In this document: piece by piece, positions 1-5,800 of the stretch | How positions within the stretch are numbered: the first letter of the stretch is position 1 | Layout: the number at the start of each line of letters is the position of its first letter | Program-made: the position numbers and the translations under genes | Source of the DNA: CADAWZ01 sp045114665 | GTDB lineage: Bacteria; Vulcanimicrobiota; CADAWZ01 | NCBI GenBank assembly: GCA_045114665.1 | Contig: JBGUKW010000147.1 | Location: 1 to 9,498, forward strand | Direction of reading: 5' to 3' | Length of the DNA stretch: 9,498 nucleotides | The notes under the pieces: generated by a model | Seen by the model: the letters and a program-made list of their open reading frames with translations, nothing else | The model's database searches: none | What the model was told of the DNA's origin: nothing

Positions 1-682
1 TTTGTGTATATCCTACAATATCGCTGTATTCTTCGAGCATCGAAATATCACTTAAATTATTAAGTCCTGAAAATATTCCAGCTTTGCTGAATTTTGAAAC
101 TCCTGTAAACATCACAAATTTCAATTTGCTATTATTTTTCAGTATGGTATAAAATTTTCTGAAAAAATCTCTTATTTTGTTAGCTGTATCTAAATCGTTT
201 ATATTGTCTGTTATTGGTTTATCATATTCATCAATGAGAATGACTACTTGACCAAATTGTTTATATAATTCGTTTATTATTTTAGCAAATATACGACCTG
301 CATTTTTTATTGTTGATTGAATATTTAAATTATAATCATCTATAATTTCTTCAAGATAATCAATAAGGGCAGAACTTAATTCACTTATATTTTCGTAATT
401 TCCTAAATTTCCCATATCCAGTGATATTACTGGACTTGGATTTTTAGCTTTTTCTTTTACCCATTCCTCAGCATATAATCCTTTAAATAATTCAGCTTGA
501 CCTTTAAACATTGATTCTAATGTGGAAATTGTCAAAGATTTTCCAAATCGGCGAGGACGAGAAAGAAAATAACATTTTCCATTTTCTATCATTTGTAATA
601 TTTGTTTTGTTTTATCAATATAAAGGTAATTTTCTTTGCGAAATTCTTCAAATGTTTGAATACCTATAGGTAATTTTTGCAT
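1..682 (-). CDS. AAA-ATPase-like protein (PF09820 type), N-terminal part, cut by window edge
   Basis: I translated this reading frame by hand. It gives 227 residues from an ATG at 680-682 and then leaves the window at base 1, so the C-terminus is missing. The N-terminus (MQKLPIGIQTFEEFR, then YLYIDKT) is typical of the AAA-ATPase-like family PF09820, whose members usually carry a C-terminal PD-(D/E)XK nuclease-like domain (DUF1703); that part would lie off the left edge. A Walker A-like loop SRPRRFGKSL is at residues 41-50, a Walker B strand VVILIDEYDKP at 146-156, and a sensor-like FTGVSKFS at 192-199. The start is well supported: AAGGAGG (690-696) lies 7 bases before the ATG. The biological role of the family is unknown; copies are often numerous in anaerobes, which has led to suggestions of a selfish or defence role (inference). 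Family assignment is confident, function is not. Confidence 0.88.
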   Translation of the reverse strand, partial: MQKLPIGIQTFEEFRKENYLYIDKTKQILQMIENGKCYFLSRPRRFGKSLTISTLESMFKGQAELFKGLYAEEWVKEKAKNPSPVISLDMGNLGNYENISELSSALIDYLEEIIDDYNLNIQSTIKNAGRIFAKIINELYKQFGQVVILIDEYDKPITDNINDLDTANKIRDFFRKFYTILKNNSKLKFVMFTGVSKFSKAGIFSGLNNLSDISMLEEYSDIVGYTQ

Positions 683-690
683 TTTTTATC

Positions 691-728
691 CTCCTTAAAA
701 TGAAATTTTAAGGAGCCTTAATGCTCCT
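691..728 (-). promoter_or_regulatory. Switch-like 5' leader that can sequester the Shine-Dalgarno site
   Basis: In the minus-strand transcript three segments follow each other. Segment 1 is AGGAGC (728-723), segment 2 is GCTCCTTAAAAT (716-705) and segment 3 is ATTTTAAGGAG (701-691), which contains the Shine-Dalgarno sequence. Segments 1 and 2 form a 6-bp GC-rich stem with a 6-base loop (711-716 with 723-728). Segments 2 and 3 form a perfect 11-bp stem with a 3-base loop (705-715 with 691-701) that buries the ribosome binding site. The two stems share bases 711-715 and so exclude each other. The complementarity is seen directly; a regulatory role is inferred, and no ligand class is recognised. 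Confidence 0.6.
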
Positions 729-740
729 CTTTTTATTTTT

Positions 741-769
741 ATTATAAAACTAAGCAAAGAAAATGTCAA
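741..769 (-). promoter_or_regulatory. Consensus sigma-70 promoter of the AAA-ATPase-like gene
   Basis: Read on the minus strand there is a perfect TTGACA (764-769), a 17-base spacer and a perfect TATAAT (741-746). Transcription should start near 733-735, giving a leader of about 52 bases that consists almost entirely of the two competing hairpins at 691-728. Such a perfect promoter in front of a gene with an occludable ribosome site suggests that control is post-transcriptional (inference). Confidence 0.85.
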
Positions 770-790
770 TTCATAACTTTTTTGACGGCA

Positions 791-829
791 TAAAAAAAGC
801 GAGTGCAACGCACACAGTGCGTTGCACTC
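791..829 (-). terminator. Strong intrinsic terminator of hydE
   Basis: A perfect 13-bp stem (801-813 with 817-829) closes a 3-base loop (814-816). On the minus strand it is followed by GC and then seven Ts (798-792). It lies about 80 bases beyond the hydE stop codon at 909-911. The plus-strand side is followed by As, so it terminates minus-strand transcription only. Its GC content is far above the surroundings. Confidence 0.88.
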
Positions 830-908
830 AAAAAAGTATTAATTGAAAATATTAGCTATTTAATTGAATTTTCCTTTTTGGGGTTATAAAATTGATGTAA
901 TAGAAAAG

Positions 909-1949
909 TTATTTTCTTTTTACATCGCCCTTTGAAATTGTTATTTTATATCCAATCGATTCAATTCTTTTTTCAAGACATCTTCTACATTGTGCAGATT
1001 CTTCACCTGTACATATTTTGTCTTCATATATTTCGTATTTTTTTCTTACATCTTTTGGAGATAAATTAGGCATAACAACATTTGCCCCTACTTTTAAACC
1101 TAATTCTCTACCATTAGGCGATATGGTACCAAGAGCTGTTGTTGCAGGAAGTAGAGCATAAGGAAATATCAGTCTTAATATTGAAATTAATTTCAATGTC
1201 AATTTTACATCCCCGTTTTTTTTATTTTTAAAAGGTGTATTGTGATGTGTAATATATGGACCTATTCCAATCATATCTGGTGATAATTCTTGCAAAAATC
1301 TGATATCTTCAATTATGTTTTCAGTTGTTTGAAATGGGCTTCCCACCATAAAACCTGAACCTATTTGATATCCTAATTTTTTTAAAGTTTTTAAACAATT
1401 TTTTCTGTTTGCTAAACTCATATTAGCAGGGTGTAATTTCGAATAGTGATTTCCATCGGCTGTTTCATGCCTTAGTAAATACCTGTCTGCTCCTGCTTCT
1501 TTAAATTTTTTGTAACTTTCCTCTTTTTTTTCACCTATTGAAAGGGTTACAGCTACATCATTGTGCAATTTTTTTATTGAAGATATTATATCACAAATTT
1601 TGTCATCTGTATAAAAAGGGTCTTCGCCACCTTGTAAAACAAATGTTCTATAGCCAAGAATATAGCCTTCTTTACAACAATTTAAAATTTCATCTTTTGA
1701 AAGTCTATATCGTTCAACTTCTTTATTTTCTGCTCTTAATCCACAATAATAACAATTATTTTTGCAATAATTGGTAAATTCAATAAGTCCTCTTATATAA
1801 ACATCAGTGCCATAATTTTCTTTTCTAACTCTGTCTGCCTCTGTAAATAATTCTTCATCAAAAGAATCACTTTCTAAGATATCTTTTAATTCTAAATTTG
1901 TTAAATCAGATGTTTTTGCTAATTTTTTTATAATTTCTTTATTTGCCAT
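909..1949 (-). CDS. hydE: [FeFe]-hydrogenase H-cluster maturase HydE (radical SAM)
   Basis: HydE is a radical SAM enzyme that works with HydF and HydG to build the H-cluster of [FeFe]-hydrogenase in the cytoplasm. The 352-residue frame (numbered from an in-frame TTG at 1967) has the radical SAM motif CX3CX2C at C68, C72, C75 within IEFTNYCKNNCYYCGLR. It also has VLQGGEDP (110-117), ADRYLLRHETA (160-170), MVGSPFQT (207-214), IGIGPYITHHNTP (233-245) and PATTALGT (274-281), all closely matching Thermotoga maritima HydE as I remember it. The C-terminal CX7CX2C (C319, C327, C330) of the second, non-essential cluster is present, which argues against the related PylB. I prefer the ATG at 1949 (protein MANKEIIKK, 346 aa) because GAGGA (1961-1965) precedes it by 11 bases. 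The TTG at 1967 would start at that motif and has only a Shine-Dalgarno buried in a terminator stem. hydF, hydG and hydrogenase genes are not in the window. Confidence 0.95.
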   Translation of the reverse strand: MANKEIIKKLAKTSDLTNLELKDILESDSFDEELFTEADRVRKENYGTDVYIRGLIEFTNYCKNNCYYCGLRAENKEVERYRLSKDEILNCCKEGYILGYRTFVLQGGEDPFYTDDKICDIISSIKKLHNDVAVTLSIGEKKEESYKKFKEAGADRYLLRHETADGNHYSKLHPANMSLANRKNCLKTLKKLGYQIGSGFMVGSPFQTTENIIEDIRFLQELSPDMIGIGPYITHHNTPFKNKKNGDVKLTLKLISILRLIFPYALLPATTALGTISPNGRELGLKVGANVVMPNLSPKDVRKKYEIYEDKICTGEESAQCRRCLEKRIESIGYKITISKGDVKRK

Positions 1950-1971
1950 ATTTGTATTTTTCCTCAAATAT

Positions 1972-2004
1972 CAAAAAAACCTCTTTTGATAATACAAAAG
2001 AGGT
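1972..2004 (-). terminator. Intrinsic terminator after tRNA-Ser
   Basis: Bases 1979-1988 and 1995-2004 form a perfect 10-bp stem (ACCTCTTTTG with CAAAAGAGGT) around a 6-base loop. On the minus strand a run of seven Ts follows directly (1979-1973), counting the last stem base. It sits 20 bases after the tRNA 3' end and only about 25 bases before the hydE ATG, so it should stop tRNA transcripts before hydE. Confidence 0.8.
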
Positions 2005-2024
2005 CTTTAACAAAGGAGATAAAA

Positions 2025-2111
2025 CGGAAAGAGAGGGATTCGAACCCCCGGACGAGTTACCCCGTCAACGGTTTTCAAGACCGCCGCATTCGACCGCTCT
2101 GCCATCTTTCC
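2025..2111 (-). tRNA. tRNA-Ser (anticodon UGA)
   Basis: The 87-base gene folds as a class II tRNA. The acceptor stem is GGAAAGA (2111-2105) with TCTTTCC (2032-2026), and the discriminator base G is at 2025. The D stem is GCA/TGC, the anticodon stem is 5 bp with one G-U pair, and the anticodon loop CTTGAAA (2079-2073) carries TGA at 2077-2075. A long variable arm (stem GACG/CGTC) is typical of serine tRNAs. The T loop TTCGAAT sits in a stem with one G-U pair. It reads UCA and other UCN codons by wobble. The 3' CCA is not encoded (TTTT follows), so a CCA-adding enzyme is needed. Confidence 0.96.
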
Positions 2112-2118
2112 GTGGAAG

Positions 2119-2147
2119 AATATACCACATTTATTTCTTTTTGTCAA
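2119..2147 (-). promoter_or_regulatory. Strong promoter of tRNA-Ser
   Basis: On the minus strand: TTGACA (2142-2147), 17-base spacer, TATATT (2119-2124). The -10 ends 7 bases before the mature tRNA 5' end, so the transcript begins within a few bases of it. Phased A- and T-tracts lie immediately upstream (2151-2180) and look like an UP element, as expected for a stable-RNA promoter. Confidence 0.87.
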
Positions 2148-2150
2148 TAG

Positions 2151-2180
2151 TTTTTTAAAAATTTTTAAAAATTTTTTTTT
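2151..2180. repeat. Phased A/T-tract run (UP-element-like)
   Basis: Runs alternate as T6 (2151-2156), A5 (2157-2161), T5 (2162-2166), A5 (2167-2171) and T9 (2172-2180), a period close to one helical turn. Such tracts bend DNA or contact the RNA polymerase alpha subunit. The position just upstream of the tRNA -35 supports an UP element; the function is inferred. Confidence 0.55.
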
Positions 2181-2222
2181 ATCTTTCTTTTTTGGGTATT
2201 TAAAAAAAAATTGGAAAAACTA

Positions 2223-2251
2223 TTGATTTATTTTGAATTTTGTTGTAAAAT
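2223..2251 (+). promoter_or_regulatory. Candidate promoter for the gtrA leader or a short RNA
   Basis: TTGATT (2223-2228), a 17-base spacer and TAAAAT (2246-2251) are the best plus-strand match between the tRNA and the GtrA-type gene. A start near 2258 would give a leader of about 230 bases ending in the terminator at 2433-2462. A lone TTGACA at 2263-2268 has no good -10 at 17 bases. In such AT-rich DNA chance matches are common, so confidence is low. The rest of 2181-2432 is T-rich on this strand and holds no gene or RNA family that I recognise. Confidence 0.35.
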
Positions 2252-2432
2252 AAAATTGGATTTTGACATAATTTCTACTTTGGTAGATGAATGGGCATGC
2301 TTTGTGTTTTTGTCATTTTTAATTTCCTTTCTTTTATTTTATTTGTTTTTTGGTTCCTTTGGTTATAAGTATTGTCACGGCTTTATATTATATAAAGTAC
2401 AATTCATTTTATGTCTAAATCTATCTTTTTAT

Positions 2433-2462
2433 GGCCTTTCACATTTGAAAGGCTTTTTTTTT
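2433..2462 (+). terminator. Intrinsic terminator immediately upstream of the GtrA-type gene
   Basis: GCCTTTCA (2434-2441) pairs perfectly with TGAAAGGC (2446-2453) around a 4-base loop, with a possible G-U extension at 2433/2454, and nine Ts follow (2454-2462). No plus-strand gene ends here, and the next start codon is 25 bases downstream. It either ends a short RNA made from 2250-2450 or acts as an attenuator in the leader of the next gene. Confidence 0.78.
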
Positions 2463-2487
2463 GATTATTTATTATAGGTTTTTGTAA

Positions 2488-2949
2488 ATGGATAAAATTA
2501 AAGAATTATATATAAAATATAAAGAAATTATAAATTATTTAATAATAGGTGGATTGACTACAGTAGTAAGTATTTTGTCATATTATCTATGTGTTGTAAC
2601 TTTTTTAGACCCATTAGATCCTATTCAACTTCAGATTGCAAATGTAATATCATGGATTTTTGCAGTAACATTTGCATATTTTACAAATAGAAAGTATGTC
2701 TTTGAAAGTAAAAATAAAAATATAATAGGGGAAATGACAGGATTTTTTGCATCTCGACTTGCAACTCTTTTTATGGAAATGGCAGTGATGTTTTTGACAG
2801 TAACTGTTTTGAAAATGAATGATAAGATAGCAAAATTAATCGCTCAAATTGTTGTCATAGTTGGCAATTATGTTTTTAGCAAGTTATTTGTTTTTAAAAA
2901 AAGCAAAAAAGCCTCGGAAACTAAATCAGAGGCAGAAACTGAACATTAA
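2488..2949 (+). CDS. GtrA family small membrane protein
   Basis: The 153-residue protein matches the GtrA-like family (PF04138), polytopic inner-membrane proteins of 120-150 residues, some of which help move lipid-linked (undecaprenyl phosphate) sugars across the membrane for surface polysaccharide modification. Four hydrophobic segments are visible near residues 15-37, 45-65, 85-108 and 113-134. Family signatures include NYLIIGGLTTVVS (15-27), FTNRKYVF (65-72) and a final NYVFSKLFVF. The short C-terminal tail is charged and Lys/Glu-rich. The ATG at 2488 is preceded by only a weak AGGT (2476-2479). No glycosyltransferase partner is present, so the substrate is unknown. The last 40 bases of the gene overlap a minus-strand terminator. 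Confidence 0.88.
   Translation: MDKIKELYIKYKEIINYLIIGGLTTVVSILSYYLCVVTFLDPLDPIQLQIANVISWIFAVTFAYFTNRKYVFESKNKNIIGEMTGFFASRLATLFMEMAVMFLTVTVLKMNDKIAKLIAQIVVIVGNYVFSKLFVFKKSKKASETKSEAETEH
2896..2933 (-). terminator. Probable terminator of the minus-strand operon, inside the GtrA-type gene
   Basis: GCCTC (2911-2915) and GAGGC (2929-2933) form a 5-bp GC stem over a 13-base loop. On the minus strand it is followed by TTTTTT, GC and another T7 (2910-2896). It lies about 80 bases beyond the stop codon of the minus-strand gene ending at 3015. The same bases encode the C-terminal tail of the convergent GtrA-type protein. The loop is large and the stem short, so this is probable rather than certain. 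Confidence 0.5.
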
Positions 2950-3014
2950 TTATTTATTTTCTTTATTTATAATTGATTCATGACAGAGTTCACATAAATA
3001 GCTAATGAGTTAAA

Positions 3015-4262
3015 TCATCTTATAAGTGAATTTAAATTTGAAATAGAAACAACATAAAATCTGACTGGACCATTACAACCACAGGGAAGAGTATAAAAAT
3101 AAGTTTTATTTACTGCTTTTCCTTTGTCTATTTTTATGTGATCAAAAATCCAAGCCTCATGAATTCCATTTGTAGAATCCAATATTTGTTCTGAAAAAAA
3201 AATGTCATCTTGCGATTTATCTATTTTTGACATATTTTTTAATATAACAAGCGATCTTCCACCTGCTGCTGAGGCCAAGATAAAAGCATTTCCCTCTGTT
3301 TCAAGATCATTTATTATGTGCATATTGATTCTGTAACATACCCCAAAATTACCTGTATCTTTTTGAAGGTACATATCTTTTGCCTTTAGACTCATTCTGT
3401 ATTCACCAGGATTTGGAAAAGAATAAATTCCCTCTGATGCACTTCCTATTTCACAATATGCCGTTTCAGATAATCTGTATGTAAAATCTGCATTTAATTC
3501 TGTATAGTCAAATATTCCTCTTATCCTGCTCGAAGTTGGATCTTCTTCTACAACAGGGTCTTTTACAGGACTTAGATCATTTTCTATATCTGTTTTTTTA
3601 TCTTTCGTAACAAAGACAGATACTTCTATATTTGTTTCTTTCCCTGTTTCATCAATAGCTGTACAATCACTCATACTACTTAAAGTTGTCGTGTTTTTAA
3701 AAGGCAATGTTAAAATAATATGTTCATTTTGTTTTATTGTGAATAATTCTTTGTTTTTATTGTCATCTTTTAACCATCTTATAAAGGCATTTCTTCCTGC
3801 GAGTGCAGGGTCTGTAGAAATTGTCTCTTTTGAACAACTTATTTCTCCATTTTCAGAAACTTTACAATTAGAAGATTTGGCAATGCAGAATTTTATTTTT
3901 TTAGGATTAGGATTCCTAAATTTTATATTCATAAAAGCATTATAGCCTAAACCATTTCTGTGATGTAAAAGCAATCTAAATTTGTTATTTGCATTTGCTT
4001 TATATATAAGACAAGGAAGAGATTCTTGCCTTAAAGTTTCTGGAGAATTACTAAATAAAAGAAGTTTATTCTCTGATATTTTAGTGAGTTCTCTATCAGG
4101 CATAAGTTGTCGCCCATATTTAGGCTTTATTTTTATTTTAGAACCACTGCCAACCCAAAAGGCATAAGAAGGTCGTTGAATTCTTCTTTTATCTGTATAT
4201 ATACCTGAAAATATTATACAAATTGTCAATATTGATGTAAATAACAATAGATGTTTGTGCAT
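3015..4262 (-). CDS. Secreted protein of unknown function
   Basis: The 415-residue product starts with a clear signal peptide: MHKH, then a hydrophobic core LLLFTSILTICIIFSG (residues 5-20). C15 lacks a proper lipobox, so it is probably exported rather than lipidated. The mature part looks like a two-part beta-rich protein. Residues about 80-220 contain FRLLLHHRNGLG (95-106) and GRNAFIRWL (156-164). A Pro/Asp-rich linker follows at 225-245. Residues 246-415 contain SRIRGIFDYTEL (245-256), GNFGVCYRI (304-312) and SAAGGRSLVIL (331-341). The HH-NGL and RGIF...GNFGV patterns faintly recall the C-terminal parts of secreted 'stalk domain' proteins of Firmicutes; this is from memory and weak. Nine cysteines lie in the mature part. 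The start codon is 11 bases after the activase stop, and the Shine-Dalgarno AGGT overlaps the end of that gene, so it is the last gene of the operon. Confidence 0.8.
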   Translation of the reverse strand: MHKHLLLFTSILTICIIFSGIYTDKRRIQRPSYAFWVGSGSKIKIKPKYGRQLMPDRELTKISENKLLLFSNSPETLRQESLPCLIYKANANNKFRLLLHHRNGLGYNAFMNIKFRNPNPKKIKFCIAKSSNCKVSENGEISCSKETISTDPALAGRNAFIRWLKDDNKNKELFTIKQNEHIILTLPFKNTTTLSSMSDCTAIDETGKETNIEVSVFVTKDKKTDIENDLSPVKDPVVEEDPTSSRIRGIFDYTELNADFTYRLSETAYCEIGSASEGIYSFPNPGEYRMSLKAKDMYLQKDTGNFGVCYRINMHIINDLETEGNAFILASAAGGRSLVILKNMSKIDKSQDDIFFSEQILDSTNGIHEAWIFDHIKIDKGKAVNKTYFYTLPCGCNGPVRFYVVSISNLNSLIR

Positions 4263-4273
4263 AAAAAATATTT

Positions 4274-5068
4274 TTACCTACAAGCCCTATTTAGATTTTT
4301 TACAGCAATTATAGAAGCCCCAACAGCAGCTGTTATTGTTGGATTTACAGGGGTTGTTATTTTCATTTCAAGTGATTTTTCAAGACTTGCTGTCATTGCT
4401 TTTGAATTTGCAACTCCACCTGTGAAAATCAATGGTTCTTCTATATTCATTCTACCTGCAAGGGCTGTTGTTCGTTTTGCAATAGCGAGGAGTACACCTG
4501 CGAAGATCTCGCCTTTATTTTTGCCATTTGCAATTAAACTTATTATTTCTGACTCTGCAAACACAACACACATACTACTTATTTGAAGAGGATTTTTTAT
4601 ATCTTTTACTGTTTCCCAAATTTTATCTCTTTCAATTTCTATTATTTTTTCTGCAATTTCAAGGAACCTTCCAGTACCTGCAGCACATCTGTCATTCATT
4701 GTGAAATCACATACAATTCCATTTTCTACTTTTATTATTTTGCTATCTTGTCCTCCAATGTCAATAATAGTTTTGGCATTTGGATAAAAATAATTTACTC
4801 CACAAGCTTGGCAGGTTATTTCTGTTACAGTCTTATTTGAATGAGGAAATTGTTCTCTGCTATAACCTGTTGTAACTGTATATGCTATGTCTTTATTTTC
4901 AATTTTATTTTTTGATAGTATTTTTTCGATTGCTTTTTCAGCTTGTGCTTTTGGGGTTGCAGTCGTATCTGTTACATAAAAATCTTTTATTTGCATTGTA
5001 TTTGGATTCATTATCACAGTTTTTATTGTTCGTGATCCAATATCAATGCCCATTACATATTTATCCAT
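4274..5068 (-). CDS. 2-hydroxyacyl-CoA dehydratase activase (BadF/HgdC-type ATPase)
   Basis: This 264-residue cytoplasmic protein belongs to the BadF/BadG/BcrA/BcrD ASKHA ATPases. Members hold one [4Fe-4S] cluster between two subunits and use ATP to drive a low-potential electron into a partner dehydratase or reductase. Visible motifs are GIDIGSRTIK (7-16), TTGYSREQF (66-74), IDIGGQDSK (102-110), NDRCAAGTGRFLE (125-137) and FTGGVANSKAM (215-225). C128 and C167 correspond to the cluster cysteines of Acidaminococcus HgdC. The length equals the single-domain HgdC type. It shares one base with the upstream gene (TAATG at 5068), implying translational coupling. The partner dehydratase is not in the window, so the substrate cannot be named; it could act on 2-hydroxyglutaryl-, lactoyl- or another acyl-CoA. 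Confidence 0.92.
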   Translation of the reverse strand: MDKYVMGIDIGSRTIKTVIMNPNTMQIKDFYVTDTTATPKAQAEKAIEKILSKNKIENKDIAYTVTTGYSREQFPHSNKTVTEITCQACGVNYFYPNAKTIIDIGGQDSKIIKVENGIVCDFTMNDRCAAGTGRFLEIAEKIIEIERDKIWETVKDIKNPLQISSMCVVFAESEIISLIANGKNKGEIFAGVLLAIAKRTTALAGRMNIEEPLIFTGGVANSKAMTASLEKSLEMKITTPVNPTITAAVGASIIAVKNLNRACR

Positions 5069-5712
5069 TATAAGCTCTCAAAATATCGATCTACTAATTC
5101 TATTAAATCTTCTGGTTTAAAGGCAATAGAGATAGCCCCTGCTTTTTCAAGTTTTTTGTAATTTTGCCAACCATAAGCAGTTCCTATTCCTTTTATTCCA
5201 TTTTTAAGTGCAGATTTTATATCCATTTCAGTATCTCCAACCATAATTGCATTTTGTGGAGATATATTAAAATGCTTTATGACATCACCTATTATCTCTT
5301 TTTTATCACTACCGTGTCCATCTCCAGGTGATATATATGATATATATTTGAAAGAATCAATTTCTTTTAATTTTTTTTCAAGTTCTGAATAACAGGTACA
5401 AGAAGCTATAGTCAGTATATATTTTTTTGAAAGTATGTCAAATACTTTTTCTATGCCTTGATAGTGAGGAATATTATAGTAATCAACATTTGACCTTGTC
5501 TTAAATATTGCATTTTCAAGTTCTTCTTGGGTAAATCCCATTGTGAAGTAATTATTTTCCCATTTAGAGTCATACCAATCTCTAAATTCTTCCATGTTTT
5601 TTACATCAAATTTTTTGTTAAATGTTGTTGCTAGTTTTCTATATCTTTCTATAAAATATGGAGCAGATTCTACTATTACTCCATCAAAATCAAAAATTAC
5701 TATTTTTTTCAA
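5068..5712 (-). CDS. HAD-superfamily hydrolase (phosphoglycolate phosphatase-like)
   Basis: The 214-residue protein is a HAD hydrolase of the HAD_2/Gph type with an alpha-helical cap at about residues 15-80. Motif I is DFDGV with nucleophile D8 and acid/base D10. Motif II is S104 in TIASCT, motif III is K137 or K138 in SDKKEIIGD, and motif IV is VGDTEMD with D160 and D164. All catalytic residues are present, so it should be an active phosphatase on a small phosphorylated metabolite; the substrate cannot be read from the sequence. The start is TTG at 5710-5712, supported by GGAG 7 bases upstream and a consensus promoter about 50 bases upstream. It is the first gene of the operon and overlaps the activase by one base. 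Confidence 0.9.
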   Translation of the reverse strand: MKKIVIFDFDGVIVESAPYFIERYRKLATTFNKKFDVKNMEEFRDWYDSKWENNYFTMGFTQEELENAIFKTRSNVDYYNIPHYQGIEKVFDILSKKYILTIASCTCYSELEKKLKEIDSFKYISYISPGDGHGSDKKEIIGDVIKHFNISPQNAIMVGDTEMDIKSALKNGIKGIGTAYGWQNYKKLEKAGAISIAFKPEDLIELVDRYFESL

Positions 5713-5758
5713 TATTTTTCTCCAATTTTAAGTATATATTTTGATATTATATTTTAGT

Positions 5759-5787
5759 ATTATATTATTTTTCTTCCAATAAGTCAA
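5759..5787 (-). promoter_or_regulatory. Consensus promoter of the HAD-activase-secreted protein operon
   Basis: On the minus strand: TTGACT (5782-5787), 17-base spacer, perfect TATAAT (5759-5764). The expected start near 5752 leaves a leader of about 40 bases ending in GGAG and the TTG start codon. No other clear minus-strand promoter was seen down to 3015, which fits a single three-gene transcript. Confidence 0.85.
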
Positions 5788-5800
5788 ATTATATTTTATA

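Noticed and set aside
711..740. Plus-strand terminator (AGGAGC/GCTCCT stem followed by a T-rich run).
   Set aside because: No plus-strand gene ends upstream, and the same bases are better explained as the start of the minus-strand leader with its promoter at 741-769.
2012..2020. Shine-Dalgarno-like AAAGGAGAT on the plus strand.
   Set aside because: No start codon or coding frame follows; the tRNA gene lies directly downstream on the other strand.
1943..2158. Open frame of 71 codons on the plus strand.
   Set aside because: It runs antisense through tRNA-Ser, its terminator and its promoter. The product is a translation artefact.
2211..2477. Open frame of 88 codons on the plus strand with a Phe/Leu-rich hydrophobic product.
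   Set aside because: It starts at a TTG without a ribosome site in T-rich DNA, its composition is what TTT/TTA-rich sequence gives by chance, and it runs straight through a strong intrinsic terminator.
4203..4220. Possible lipoprotein signal around C15 of the secreted protein.
   Set aside because: The residues before the cysteine (LTI) do not fit a lipobox, which needs a small residue at -1, and the hydrophobic core continues past it.
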